Translations under genes and position numbers: made by a program
Assembly (NCBI GenBank): GCA_030149285.1
Contig: JASBRU010000005.1
Coordinates: forward strand, 62,001-126,000
DNA: 64,000 bases
Reading direction: 5' to 3'
Source: Flavobacteriales bacterium
Lineage (GTDB): Bacteria; Bacteroidota; Bacteroidia; Flavobacteriales; JASBRU01
In this document: positions 53,828 to 62,955 of the stretch, in pieces
Layout: each line of letters begins with the position of its first letter
How positions within the stretch are numbered: the first letter of the stretch is position 1
The notes under the pieces: generated by a model
Told to the model about the DNA's origin: nothing
Database searches by the model: none
What the model saw: only the letters and a program-made list of their open reading frames with translations

Positions 53828-55546
53828 TTATTTTGTTTGAAAAATAGTATTATACCAACTTTCTTTTTGTAGAGACTTTAAGTCTCCTTCGGCAAAGACT
53901 TGACCATGTTTTAATACCATTACTTTAGAAAACCTTTCGGCAACTTTCTCATCATTAGACACTGCAATTAGTGTTATTTTACTTTCAAATAAATAGTTCA
54001 ATAAATTGTCTTTATCTGTATTATTTAGTTGGTTAAAATTATCCTCAAGTAAGATAAGCTTTGGGTCGTTTGTTAATGACCTCAATAACATTATCTTTAA
54101 TCTTGTGCTTTTAGGCAAATACCTACCCTCTGGCATTAGCATTGTATTATACCCTTCTGGTAAAGAATCAATAAAACCATCTAAGCCAATCACCTTAGCC
54201 AATTCTTGTACTTTATCCAATGTAGAGTCTTTCTTGCCCATGGTAATATTCTCCATAAGAGTACCTTTAAAAATATCCTCTCTGGATAAGCTATCCCCTA
54301 TATGGGACCGTAAATCCTCTTTACACCAATTAGGAAAAGGAACATCATTGTATGCTATCGTTCCCTTAAAGTTTTCATGCAATCCTGCCATTAGCTGCAG
54401 AAGTAATGATTTACCTGCTCCTTCATAGCCCGTAATCAATAGTTTATCTCCTTTGCCTACTCTTAGGTTTATATCATTAAGTAACTTAAAGTCTGAACCA
54501 TTTAAAGTGAATGAAACATTATTTAAGCTAACAGAAATTCCCTCATCCTCATTCAAATTTACTTTTTCTCCTTCATCGCTTTCTAAAGGAATATCAGTGA
54601 TAATACCAATCTTTTCGATAGCAGTAAGTACATCATAAATGGTTTCCATACTCACAATTAATTTTTCTACGGAACCTAATACAAGAATGATAATAATCTC
54701 AGATGCAACAAACTGTCCTATATTCATCTGCTGATTAATAACAAGTAAACCACCTATCACCAATAAACCGGCTGCTATTAATACTTTAAAGCCTACTAAA
54801 TTTATATATTGAATAACTAATGTTTTAAAGTGAGATTTTCTAGACCTTAAATAACCACTTACAACTTTGTCAGTTTTTTCCATTGGTAAATCCGTTTTAC
54901 CAGCTAGTTTAAAAGTTTCTAAAGCCCTAGATATTTCTTCTAACCAATGTGCAACCTCATATTTATATGATGACTCTACCAAACTAGTTTTTAATCCTTT
55001 TGGTGCTGTAAACCTAAATATCAGATAGGCTATTAGTACAAACAATACACCAAACATGATGAATAAAGGATGATAGAACGAGAGTAGTATTAAACCAAAT
55101 ACAACTTGCAAAGAAGCTGTAGAAAAATCCATTAATATTTTAGATAAGCCTTTTTGTATTGATAAAGTATCGAAAAAGCGATTAGCTAATTCTGGCATAT
55201 ATGAGTTCTCTAGCGCATGTAATTTTAAACGAGGTATACGATAAGCAAACTCAAAAGCTGATCTGGCAAAAATTTTCTGCTGAATGTTTTCAGTAATAGT
55301 TAACTGCATTATTTGCATAACACCGCTTACAGCAATACCCAGTATTACTAATACAACCAACAATATCCAAGAAGTAGATACTTGCCCTCCGGTAATTAAA
55401 TTGATAATAGCTTGTATACCTAATGGAAGTGAAAGACTAATTAAACCATTGAAAAGTGCATATACATATACACTGATAATCTCTTGGCGTTCTACTTTTA
55501 GTAAGCCGAAAAATCGTTTAACAGGGTTTAGGCCTATTTTACTCAT
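53828..55546 (-). CDS. ABC exporter subunit (membrane domain fused to a degenerate ATPase domain)
   Basis: A 572-residue half-transporter with about six helices (20-300) and a C-terminal nucleotide-binding domain. Walker A is intact (GYEGAGKS, 373-380), but other motifs are altered: the signature is LPKST (477-481) in place of LSGGQ, Walker B ends LLED-N (501-503) rather than LLDE, the Q-loop Gln is not seen (IGDSLS), and the H-loop reads AVSND. It heads an operon with HlyD and TolC proteins, so it probably belongs to a type I-like export system, perhaps with weak or asymmetric ATPase activity. Confidence 0.85.
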   Translation of the reverse strand: MSKIGLNPVKRFFGLLKVERQEIISVYVYALFNGLISLSLPLGIQAIINLITGGQVSTSWILLVVLVILGIAVSGVMQIMQLTITENIQQKIFARSAFEFAYRIPRLKLHALENSYMPELANRFFDTLSIQKGLSKILMDFSTASLQVVFGLILLSFYHPLFIMFGVLFVLIAYLIFRFTAPKGLKTSLVESSYKYEVAHWLEEISRALETFKLAGKTDLPMEKTDKVVSGYLRSRKSHFKTLVIQYINLVGFKVLIAAGLLVIGGLLVINQQMNIGQFVASEIIIILVLGSVEKLIVSMETIYDVLTAIEKIGIITDIPLESDEGEKVNLNEDEGISVSLNNVSFTLNGSDFKLLNDINLRVGKGDKLLITGYEGAGKSLLLQLMAGLHENFKGTIAYNDVPFPNWCKEDLRSHIGDSLSREDIFKGTLMENITMGKKDSTLDKVQELAKVIGLDGFIDSLPEGYNTMLMPEGRYLPKSTRLKIMLLRSLTNDPKLILLEDNFNQLNNTDKDNLLNYLFESKITLIAVSNDEKVAERFSKVMVLKHGQVFAEGDLKSLQKESWYNTIFQTK

Positions 55547-55599
55547 GGTCTAATTTTAAATGACAAGAACACAGATTTTGCCAAAATGTTCACAAATTT

Positions 55600-56484
55600 C
55601 TATTTATCTTCATATAACTTTCTAATAATACCGTCCGAAAGACCAATTTTAGGTACATATACCTTTTCAGCATTAGCTCTACGCATTATGGTGTGAAAAA
55701 TTTGAGTAGCAGGTACTATTACATCTGCTCTATCCACGTTTAGGTCTAAACGTTTTACTCTTTCATCTACAGAGAATTTTTTCAGGTAATCTAAAGTACT
55801 ATCTATATAGTCTAAATATAATGGCTTGCCCATTTTTTTACCCGACATCTTAAATAGTTTATTGATGTTTCCACCGGAGCCAATTAATGAAATATCATCA
55901 TATTTTTCGGCAACATTCATCACCCATTTTTTTAAGCCTTCCCAATCATCATCAGTTACAGACTTATTAAGCAAACGAATAGTACCAACTTTAAAAGACT
56001 CTGACTCTAAAAACTTACCCTTGGAAAAAAGCGAAAGTTCTGTACTACCACCACCAACATCTACATACAAATAAGTCTTATCGTGGTCAAGCAGCTCTTG
56101 TATTTGAGTAGAGTATATAATTTTTGCCTCTTCACGTCCATCAATAATATCTATATCTATACCAGACTCCTTTTTTACACGAGCTAAAATTTCATCACTG
56201 TTACTTGCTTCTCGCATTGCAGATGTAGCACAAGCTCTATACTTTTCTATACCATTTACTGTCATCAAATGAGAAAAGGCTTTCATTGCATGCTCCATTC
56301 TCACAACGTTGTTTTCAGAAATTTTACCTACCGTAAATGCATCAGCACCTAAACGAATTGGAACCCTTATTAACGAAGACTTCTTAAACATAGCCCCCTC
56401 ATCTTCTGTAGGAATAATATTGGCAATTAATAAACGAATGGCATTTGAACCGATATCTATAGCAGCGTACTTGTGTATTTCCAA
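55600..56484 (-). CDS. Ppx/GppA-type phosphatase (exopolyphosphatase family)
   Basis: A 294-residue enzyme of the sugar kinase/Hsp70 fold. Seen: the N-terminal YAAIDIGSNAIRLLIA, the catalytic region CATSAMREASN, and YLYVDVGGGSTELSLFS for phosphate binding. It matches the short Ppx2-like form without the C-terminal domain of E. coli Ppx. It degrades polyphosphate or pppGpp. It lies beside ppk1, which makes polyphosphate, and a -7-like element of its own precedes it. Confidence 0.92.
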   Translation of the reverse strand: MEIHKYAAIDIGSNAIRLLIANIIPTEDEGAMFKKSSLIRVPIRLGADAFTVGKISENNVVRMEHAMKAFSHLMTVNGIEKYRACATSAMREASNSDEILARVKKESGIDIDIIDGREEAKIIYSTQIQELLDHDKTYLYVDVGGGSTELSLFSKGKFLESESFKVGTIRLLNKSVTDDDWEGLKKWVMNVAEKYDDISLIGSGGNINKLFKMSGKKMGKPLYLDYIDSTLDYLKKFSVDERVKRLDLNVDRADVIVPATQIFHTIMRRANAEKVYVPKIGLSDGIIRKLYEDK

Positions 56485-56511
56485 ACTGTATTCTTTAGAT
56501 TATTGATACCA

Positions 56512-56519
56512 CAAAACTA
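56512..56519 (-). promoter_or_regulatory. Candidate -7 element for the ppx-type gene
   Basis: The minus strand reads TAGTTTTG, ending 27 bases before the ATG at 56484 and lying just past the ppk1 stop. This suggests the phosphatase can be transcribed apart from ppk1. Confidence 0.45.
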
Positions 56520-58577
56520 CTAATTCGATTTGGCTTTGTAGTACTCATAAGTAGCAAATTGAGAACGGACAGGAACTTCACCTTCTTTTCGGTAAGCATT
56601 ATCCTGAGCAAGATTATGGTATCGTGCTTTTACATTATCACTCCACATTATATCATATGTATCTTGCAACTCTTTCTGAATAGCCTTATCATAAACCGGA
56701 CAAGTTACCTCTACCCTATGATCTAGGTTTCTAGACATCCAATCTGCAGAAGATATGAAATAACGTTTTTTGCCTCCGTTGTTAAAAATGTATAAGCGTG
56801 TATGCTCTAAAAATTTATCTACTATACTTATGGCTTCTATATTTTCACTCATCCCTGGCACACCCGGTATTAAAGAACACATACCTCTAATAATCAGCTG
56901 TATTTTTACACCATAATTGTTTGCCTCGTATAGCTTCTCAATCATGTCCTCATCAACCAAGCTATTGGTTTTAATTTTTATGGATGCTTGATTTCCTTTA
57001 CGAGCATGTTCTATCTCATTATCAATTAGCTCTATAAACTTTTTACGAGTGTAGTGTGGCGATACAATTAGATGTTGATAGTCATAAACCTTATAATTAT
57101 TATCAAAAAAGTCAAACACCTTTACCACTTCAGATGTAATGCGTTTATCCGCTGTAAAAATGGTGTAATCTGTATATAGTTTAGCCGTACTCTCGTTAAA
57201 GTTACCCGTACTTACAACCGCATACTTTACTTCTCTCCTTCCTTCTTTACGGGTTATACACACTAACTTACTATGAACTTTTAAGCCAGATACTCCAAAA
57301 ATTACATTCACCCCTTCAGAACGTAATGTTCTTGTCCATTTTATATTGGCTTCTTCATCAAAACGAGCCTGTAACTCAATAACAACCGTTACCTGTTTGC
57401 CATTTTTTACAGCATTAATTAATGAGTTTACTACCCTAGATTGTGATGCTACACGATAAAGTGTAACCTGAATTGAAGTAACATTAGGGTCTATAGCTGC
57501 CTCCCTTAGTAGTTTAATAAAATGGGTAAACTGTTGATAAGGGTAATAAAGCAAAATATCTTTTTCTCTTACCACATCCAATATACTTTCTGCTGGTCTT
57601 AACTCTGGGTGAGGTAAGTTTTTTATTGGCTCATACTCCAGCTCTTCTCTACCAATATTTGGGAATTTGATGTAATCTTTTTTGTTATGATACCTTGCAC
57701 CGGGTATAATACTATCATTATTATCTATACCTAGTTTCTTCATGATAAACTGTAGCATATCTCTGCTAATACGCTTATCATATACAAATCGTACAGGGTC
57801 TCCTTTTTTACGATTCTTTACACTGGCAGATATCTTTTCGATAAAACTTCTAGAAATATCATTATCAATATCTAGCTCTGCATCACGAGTAAGCTTAATA
57901 GTATGTGCCTCAATCGTATCAAACTTAAATATTGAGAATAAATCATGTAAATGATAGCGGATGATATCCTCTAAGTATATGATATACTTCTTATTACCAT
58001 CAGCAGGTAATACATTAAAACGTGGTAATATATCTGATGGCACCTCAATTAAAGCATATTGTGGTTCTGCCATCCCCTTTTTCATGCATTTAATGGCTAG
58101 GTAAATAGACTTATCTCTTAACTCCGGAAAAACAGTTAAATTATTAAGCATAATTATAGCTAATGCCGGACTTACTTTTTCGTAGTAAAACTTACGTACA
58201 TAGTCTGCTTGCTCTACATTCAATTGATTTTCATTTATTACATAAATATTCTCTTTTTCAAGCTCATGTAATAACTCAGTATGTATAACCTCAAATTCTT
58301 TTTGCAACCTCATAACTGATCTCTCTATTTCATCAATCAGTTTTTTGGGTTTTAGTCCACCCAATATGGTTTTGGCTTGTTTACCAATAGTAGTAATACG
58401 ACGTACGTTAGCTACACGAACCCTAAAAAACTCGTCCATATTATTAGAAAAAATTCCTAAAAATCGTAGTCGTTCTATTAGTGGTACCGTTTTGTCGGCT
58501 GCTTCTTGTAAAACACGGGCATTAAACATGAGCCAGCTAAGCTCTCTGTTAATTAATCTCGGTTTTTTATTTACCAT
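56520..58577 (-). CDS. ppk1: Polyphosphate kinase 1
   Basis: Reversibly polymerises the gamma phosphate of ATP into polyphosphate. A protein of about 685 residues with the usual domain order: N-terminal INRELSWLMFNARVLQEA, a head domain, and two catalytic domains with IEASIQVTLYRVAS-like core, the autophosphorylated His in GLKVHSKLVCITR, and YFISSADWMSRNLDHRVEVTCPV. ATG 58577 lies two bases after the sixA stop; an in-frame ATG at 58607 would overlap sixA by 29 bases. Together with the neighbouring genes it forms a phosphate-polymer cluster. Confidence 0.95.
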   Translation of the reverse strand: MVNKKPRLINRELSWLMFNARVLQEAADKTVPLIERLRFLGIFSNNMDEFFRVRVANVRRITTIGKQAKTILGGLKPKKLIDEIERSVMRLQKEFEVIHTELLHELEKENIYVINENQLNVEQADYVRKFYYEKVSPALAIIMLNNLTVFPELRDKSIYLAIKCMKKGMAEPQYALIEVPSDILPRFNVLPADGNKKYIIYLEDIIRYHLHDLFSIFKFDTIEAHTIKLTRDAELDIDNDISRSFIEKISASVKNRKKGDPVRFVYDKRISRDMLQFIMKKLGIDNNDSIIPGARYHNKKDYIKFPNIGREELEYEPIKNLPHPELRPAESILDVVREKDILLYYPYQQFTHFIKLLREAAIDPNVTSIQVTLYRVASQSRVVNSLINAVKNGKQVTVVIELQARFDEEANIKWTRTLRSEGVNVIFGVSGLKVHSKLVCITRKEGRREVKYAVVSTGNFNESTAKLYTDYTIFTADKRITSEVVKVFDFFDNNYKVYDYQHLIVSPHYTRKKFIELIDNEIEHARKGNQASIKIKTNSLVDEDMIEKLYEANNYGVKIQLIIRGMCSLIPGVPGMSENIEAISIVDKFLEHTRLYIFNNGGKKRYFISSADWMSRNLDHRVEVTCPVYDKAIQKELQDTYDIMWSDNVKARYHNLAQDNAYRKEGEVPVRSQFATYEYYKAKSN

Positions 58578-58578
58578 T

Positions 58579-59073
58579 TTACTTGTTTCGTTTCTTTGGG
58601 TAGTCAAAAAACTGCAATTCTGCTCGCTTATCCAAGTCTTTCCATGTTTGTTGGTTAAAACTTAAGCAAGCCATACCTGTAGTAGGTACATTATCAATCT
58701 TATGATCAATGCAGGTATTTACAAAAATTGTAAGCGAAGGGTTGTGCCCAAATATCATAACAGAGTTATGATTGTCATTTATACTTCTCACCACCTCAAA
58801 CAAATCGTTAGGACTGGCTTCATATATTTTTTCATTGATAATTACGTCAGAAAAAGGATAGTTCATTGTTCTGGCAAAAATAAGCGCTGTGTGCAATGCC
58901 CTAGTTGCCGGGCTAGAAATAATTAAATCAGGCATCTCTTTTTGCTGCAAAAGCCAATTGGCAGTGCTATAAGCATCGCTAATTCCCCTTCCTTTCAACG
59001 GTCTATCTACATCTGCCATATCCTCATATTTCCATGTAGACTTGGCATGTCTTACTAAGTATAATTTCTTCAT
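58579..59073 (-). CDS. SixA-like phosphohistidine phosphatase
   Basis: A 164-residue histidine phosphatase. Seen: LVRHAKSTWK with the nucleophilic His in the RHA/G motif, LIISSPATRALHTA, and MIFGHNPSLTIFV with the second catalytic His. SixA removes phosphate from His in signalling proteins, but in this position, just before ppk1, a related role in phosphate metabolism is possible. Its stop lies two bases from the preferred ppk1 start. Confidence 0.88.
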   Translation of the reverse strand: MKKLYLVRHAKSTWKYEDMADVDRPLKGRGISDAYSTANWLLQQKEMPDLIISSPATRALHTALIFARTMNYPFSDVIINEKIYEASPNDLFEVVRSINDNHNSVMIFGHNPSLTIFVNTCIDHKIDNVPTTGMACLSFNQQTWKDLDKRAELQFFDYPKKRNK

Positions 59074-59216
59074 AGGTTACATAACGCTAAGCATTCCGAA
59101 ATATATATAAATTTGGTACTCAACTTATTAATATATAGCGATTCTGGCAAAAATTAACGGTTTAATAATATCGGTGTGAATTAATAACAACCTCTTTTTT
59201 GACCAACATGAATTAC

Positions 59217-59224
59217 TATATTTG
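59217..59224 (+). promoter_or_regulatory. Candidate -7 element for the cupin gene
   Basis: TATATTTG matches TAnnTTTG and ends 18 bases before the ATG. A TTTG at 59198-59201 is only 15 bases upstream, shorter than usual spacing. Confidence 0.5.
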
Positions 59225-59242
59225 AATTGAAAATACAAAATC

Positions 59243-59647
59243 ATGAGAAAACTAGCTTTACTACTGGCAACATTTTGTTTATTTACTATCAACTCTATTG
59301 CGCAAAGTACTACAGATGTTGAAGCCATAGCTCCATCTGATGATTACGAAAACATTACAGTACAAAAGTTGTACTCTGATGCTGAAGTAAGCAGCTTTGC
59401 AATTTGGATTAAAAAAGAAGTAAAAGCTCACAAACATGTAAACCATACTGAGCATGTACATATTTTAGAGGGTACGGCTACAATGACACTTGGGGATGAA
59501 ATCTTTGATGTTAAACCGGGCATGCTTATTTTTATCCCAAAGAATACCGTACATTCGGTTGTGGTTACATCAAAAACACCCTTAAAAGTAATATCATACC
59601 AAGCACCAGAGTTTAAAGGAAAAGATAGAGTTTATGTTGAAGAATAG
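59243..59647 (+). CDS. Exported cupin-domain protein
   Basis: A 134-residue protein with a signal peptide (RKLALLLATFCLFTINSIAQ) and a single cupin barrel. The metal-binding pattern is HKHVNHTEHVHILEG for motif 1 (His, His, Glu) and FIPKNTVHSV for motif 2 (His). The function of small exported cupins is varied (binding or enzyme) and is not identified here. It overlaps the next lipoprotein gene by 14 bases, so the two are coupled. Confidence 0.85.
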   Translation: MRKLALLLATFCLFTINSIAQSTTDVEAIAPSDDYENITVQKLYSDAEVSSFAIWIKKEVKAHKHVNHTEHVHILEGTATMTLGDEIFDVKPGMLIFIPKNTVHSVVVTSKTPLKVISYQAPEFKGKDRVYVEE

Positions 59648-60077
59648 AATAAAAATAGCCTCCGTATTAGTTATAACATTACTAGCATTTACAGCATGTA
59701 AAAGCAAAGAAAAAGCAGCAACCCCTAGTGTTGAAGAATCTGAGTCTATGCTAAGTAAGCTTGAGGAAAAAATACAAGGGCAGTGGCAACTAGTACGTAT
59801 GGAGTGCTGTAGTAGAAGAATGATGACATATGAGGGAGAACGCTTGAAGTACCAGCAAACCATTACTATTAATAAGCCTAATATCACTTTTGAAGGAGAT
59901 AACTATCCTGAAAAAAGAGAAACAACCTATTTCTTGTCTCAAGATGAAGACAAGTCTCTTGTAAGAATGAATTTTGGTGATGAGCAGTTTACTTATGTCC
60001 GTTTTGAAGGCAAACAACTAATTATTGATATGTCTCATGTAGATTTGCAAAAAGAGTATTACAAGAAAATAGACTAA
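59634..60077 (+). CDS. Lipocalin-like lipoprotein, function unknown
   Basis: A 147-residue predicted lipoprotein with signal ending LLAFTAC and lipidation Cys. The mature part contains IQGQWQLVRMECCSRRMMTYEG and then beta strands up to KQLIIDMSHVDLQKEYYKKI, like small lipocalin-type DUFs. Adjacent Cys-Cys at the centre of the domain is notable. It overlaps the cupin gene and converges on mazG with four bases between the stops. Confidence 0.7.
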   Translation: MLKNRIKIASVLVITLLAFTACKSKEKAATPSVEESESMLSKLEEKIQGQWQLVRMECCSRRMMTYEGERLKYQQTITINKPNITFEGDNYPEKRETTYFLSQDEDKSLVRMNFGDEQFTYVRFEGKQLIIDMSHVDLQKEYYKKID

Positions 60078-60081
60078 GCTT

Positions 60082-60855
60082 TTACAAGGTTTTTGCCTTG
60101 TTCCAGTACTCATCCATTTCTGCAAGTGTCATGTCTTGTAGTTTTTTACCTGCTTTGCCTGCTTCCTCTTCTAAGTACTGAAAACGCTTAATAAACTTTT
60201 TATTGGTTCGTTCTAAGGCGGTTTCCGGGTCTATGTCTTTAAAGCGAGCATAGTTAATTAAAGAAAAGAGTAAGTCTCCATACTCTTCTTCGGTACGTTT
60301 TGCGTCTCCTTTATCAGCCTCTACTTTAAACTCTTGTAACTCCTCCTCTACTTTCTCCCATACCTGATTTGGTTCTTCCCAATCAAAACCAACACCTCTT
60401 GCTTTATCTTGTATACGTGTAGCTTTTACCAATGCCGGAAGGGATTTTGGCACTCCCTCGAGTACACTCTTTTTACCTTCTTTTAGCTTTAGTTTTTCCC
60501 AGTTTTGCTTTACTTCTTCTTCATCCTGTACATCTATGTCTCCATAAATATGTGGGTGTCTGCTAATCAGTTTTTCGCAAATACCATTCAATACATCTGC
60601 TATATCAAAGTCTTTGGTTTCAGACCCTATACGTGCATAAAACACAATATGTAGTATTAGGTCACCCAATTCTTTTTTAACCTCTTCTAAATCATTATCC
60701 AAGATAGCATCTCCCAACTCATAAGTTTCCTCTATAGTTAGGTGCCTTAGTGTTTCCATGGTTTGTTTTTTATCCCACGGGCACTGCTCGCGCAACTCAT
60801 CCATAATAATGAGGAGTCGCTCAAAAGCTTTTAGCTTATCTTGTAAAGAGTTCAT
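60082..60855 (-). CDS. mazG: MazG nucleoside triphosphate pyrophosphohydrolase
   Basis: Hydrolyses NTPs, including damaged ones, to the monophosphate. A 257-residue protein with two MazG repeats. The first has CPWDKKQTMETLRHLTIEETYELGDAI and ELGDLILHIVFYARI with the EExxE...ExxD metal pattern; the second has EKVEEELQEFKVE and EEYGDLLFSLINYARF. It is the last gene of the ruvX-def operon. Confidence 0.95.
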   Translation of the reverse strand: MNSLQDKLKAFERLLIIMDELREQCPWDKKQTMETLRHLTIEETYELGDAILDNDLEEVKKELGDLILHIVFYARIGSETKDFDIADVLNGICEKLISRHPHIYGDIDVQDEEEVKQNWEKLKLKEGKKSVLEGVPKSLPALVKATRIQDKARGVGFDWEEPNQVWEKVEEELQEFKVEADKGDAKRTEEEYGDLLFSLINYARFKDIDPETALERTNKKFIKRFQYLEEEAGKAGKKLQDMTLAEMDEYWNKAKTL

Positions 60856-61302
60856 TTATTTTTCTTCTGCTTCTGGCGTTTCTGCGTCAGCTTCTTTTTC
60901 CTCTTCTACTTCTTCAACCTCAAGATCTATCATACCTAAGTCTACCAACTGATTATACCAGCTAATAACTTTTTTAATATCAGAGTTATATACTCTTTCC
61001 TCATCAAATTCAGGTAAAACTTCTCCAAAGTAATCCTTTAGTTTATTAGCAGACTCTTTGTGACTTAAAGCCGCTTTACAATCTTCCTTTTTAGCAATAC
61101 TTCTAAAAATATCTATCAATGGTACTTCTTCATTATAGGTATAAATAGCTATGTCTTGCAATGCACTTACATTGTTTGCTGCAGAAATGGGTGTTTTTTT
61201 ATTGTCTATTAATGACTGTACTATAAACCCCGATCGGCTTTGAGTAACTAGTTTATAAAGTCCTGGTTTTCCTGAAATTGCCAAAATTCCTTCTAAGTTC
61301 AT
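60856..61302 (-). CDS. DUF5606 protein
   Basis: A 148-residue protein of a family found mainly in Bacteroidota. Seen: the N-terminal LEGILAISGKPGLYKLVTQSRSGFIVQSL, an SH3-like beta domain, helices with VLPEFDEERVYNSDIKKVISWYNQL, and an acidic tail of Glu and Asp. It is encoded directly next to mazG and downstream of def, an arrangement suggesting a housekeeping role. Its molecular function is not known. Confidence 0.8.
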   Translation of the reverse strand: MNLEGILAISGKPGLYKLVTQSRSGFIVQSLIDNKKTPISAANNVSALQDIAIYTYNEEVPLIDIFRSIAKKEDCKAALSHKESANKLKDYFGEVLPEFDEERVYNSDIKKVISWYNQLVDLGMIDLEVEEVEEEKEADAETPEAEEK

Positions 61303-61321
61303 CTACTGTATAATTATAATA

Positions 61322-61873
61322 TTAATATGCTTTTTTCTCTTCTTGGGCAGCAGCCTCATTTTGCTCTAACCATTCATGCACCTGATCTAAATCAGACTCC
61401 GTTCTGCTTAATGCTTTTACCAAATCTTGTGCACTTTCTGTAAGCGCATGGTTTGGATAGTTATCCACAAATTCTCTGTAAAATTGTAAGGCTACAGGTT
61501 TATTATTCAAATCGCTGTAATATACAAAGCCGGCTGTAAATAAGCCATAAGGAGCTCTTTCAGTATTCGGAAACTTCCTGTGTACATCATAAAATTGAGT
61601 AATGGCTTTTGTATGATTTCCTAAAGAATTATTTATTTCTGCTGCTTTATACAAGTAAATAGCAGCTATAGAATCTTCACCCGGGTGGTTTTCTACATAA
61701 TTTAAATATTCCGTTATCAAACTATTTGCATAACTGGTGTCCATATCGCCCGGTGTAGCATAGGCTTGAGCCTCTAACTCCTGAATAATTTTTATTTCAT
61801 TATCGGTTGGTCCACAAGAGGTAATTAGTAATGAACCAAAAATAAACGCTACAACTAAATTTCTCACTTTCAT
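61322..61873 (-). CDS. Lipoprotein with TPR-like repeats, function unknown
   Basis: A predicted lipoprotein of about 183 residues with signal NLVVAFIFGSLLITSC and Cys followed by GPTDNE. The rest is helical with repeat-like segments (AAIYLYKAAEINNSLGNHTKAITQFYDVHRKFP; FYREFVDNYPNHALTESAQDLVKAL) typical of tetratricopeptide proteins. It lies between def and the DUF5606 gene. ATG 61873 lies at the def stop; ATG 61876 is an alternative. A scaffold or protein-binding role is possible but unproven. Confidence 0.75.
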   Translation of the reverse strand: MKVRNLVVAFIFGSLLITSCGPTDNEIKIIQELEAQAYATPGDMDTSYANSLITEYLNYVENHPGEDSIAAIYLYKAAEINNSLGNHTKAITQFYDVHRKFPNTERAPYGLFTAGFVYYSDLNNKPVALQFYREFVDNYPNHALTESAQDLVKALSRTESDLDQVHEWLEQNEAAAQEEKKAY

Positions 61874-62439
61874 CATCTTCCTTTTTTTAATGGGAAACGC
61901 ATTTTATAATTCACGTTAATCTTTCCTTTAGAGATATTGGTTAGTTTGCCTTTTAACAACCTTCTTCTAAGTGGGGTAATTTTATCGGTAAATAAAACAC
62001 CTTCAATATGATCATACTCATGTAAAATTACACGGGCAGCCATACCTGTAAACACCTCTTCATACTCCTCAAAATTTTCATCTTGATAACGAAGCTTCAC
62101 AGTCTCTTCTCTAAATATATCTTCATGGATATCCGGTATACTCAAACAGCCTTCGTTAAAAGACCATTCATCACCTGTAAGTTCTAGTACCTTAGGGTTG
62201 ATAAATACTTTTTTGAAATCCTTTACTGTTTCATCATCTTCTGCAAAAGGCGAAGCATCTACAATAAACAAACGGATAGAGCGCCCTATTTGTGGGGCAG
62301 CCAAACCTACACCATGTGCATTATACATGGTTTCAAACATATCCGCTATTAGTTCTTCTAATTTCGGATAGTCTTTGTCAATCTCTTTTCCTACTTTCTT
62401 TAAAACAGGGTCTCCGTATGCGGTAATTGGTAATATCAT
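61873..62439 (-). CDS. def: Peptide deformylase
   Basis: Removes formyl from the N-terminal Met of new proteins. A 188-residue Fe/Zn enzyme with motif 1 GVGLAAPQIG, motif 2 EGCLSIP with a metal Cys, and motif 3 HEYDHIEGVLF with two His ligands and the catalytic Glu. All three motifs are intact. The ATG overlaps the ruvX stop by four bases. Confidence 0.97.
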   Translation of the reverse strand: MILPITAYGDPVLKKVGKEIDKDYPKLEELIADMFETMYNAHGVGLAAPQIGRSIRLFIVDASPFAEDDETVKDFKKVFINPKVLELTGDEWSFNEGCLSIPDIHEDIFREETVKLRYQDENFEEYEEVFTGMAARVILHEYDHIEGVLFTDKITPLRRRLLKGKLTNISKGKINVNYKMRFPLKKGR

Positions 62440-62849
62440 CTAATCTGGTCTAAATACGATTGTAAAATTAATGTAGCACTCACCTCATCAATCAATGCTT
62501 TATTTTGTCGGTCTTTCTTTTTCACTCCTCCCATTACTAAACTATGCGATGCCATTTTAGAAGTAAAGCGCTCATCAACCATTTTTATGGATAGTTTAGG
62601 TAATGTTTTTTTTAGTTTCACTAAAAACTCATCAATCAAAACTTTACTCTCAGAAGCTTCATTATTCATCTGTCTAGGGTCACCTACCACCAAACAATCT
62701 ACTTCTTCATCCTTTACATATTGTTGCAAAAATGGCATAAGCTTATTGGTTTCTACTGTGGTTAAGCCCGATGCTATAATTTGCATAGGGTCTGTAACAG
62801 CAATACCTGTGCGCTTTTTACCAAAATCTATTGCTACAATTCTTCCCAT
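62436..62849 (-). CDS. ruvX: Holliday junction resolvase-like protein RuvX/YqgF
   Basis: A small RNase H-fold nuclease with roles in 16S rRNA processing and recombination. Seen: the N-terminal GRIVAIDFGKKRTGIAVTDPM with the first catalytic Asp, DCLVVGDPRQM, and VDERFTSKMA near the C-terminus. ATG 62849 was preferred to 62864 because the latter lies inside the -7 promoter element. It opens a five-gene operon (ruvX, def, TPR lipoprotein, DUF5606, mazG). Confidence 0.93.
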   Translation of the reverse strand: MGRIVAIDFGKKRTGIAVTDPMQIIASGLTTVETNKLMPFLQQYVKDEEVDCLVVGDPRQMNNEASESKVLIDEFLVKLKKTLPKLSIKMVDERFTSKMASHSLVMGGVKKKDRQNKALIDEVSATLILQSYLDQIR

Positions 62850-62861
62850 AATTTCAAAAGA

Positions 62862-62892
62862 CAAATATAAGGTAATGCATATAAGCCTACAA
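62862..62892 (-). promoter_or_regulatory. Bacteroidota-type promoter of the ruvX-mazG operon
   Basis: The minus strand has TTG (62892-62890), a 20-base spacer, and TATATTTG (62869-62862), ending 12 bases before the ATG at 62849. It is the best promoter match on the minus strand. Confidence 0.75.
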
Positions 62893-62924
62893 CCCGAAAA
62901 ATAGCACCATGCAATGGGTTTTCT

Positions 62925-62932
62925 TATCTTTG
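62925..62932 (+). promoter_or_regulatory. Candidate -7 element for dapD
   Basis: TATCTTTG matches TAnnTTTG and ends 23 bases before the dapD ATG. A -33 TTG is not visible at the expected distance. Confidence 0.5.
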
Positions 62933-62955
62933 CGCTAAACTAGAAAATCATCCAG

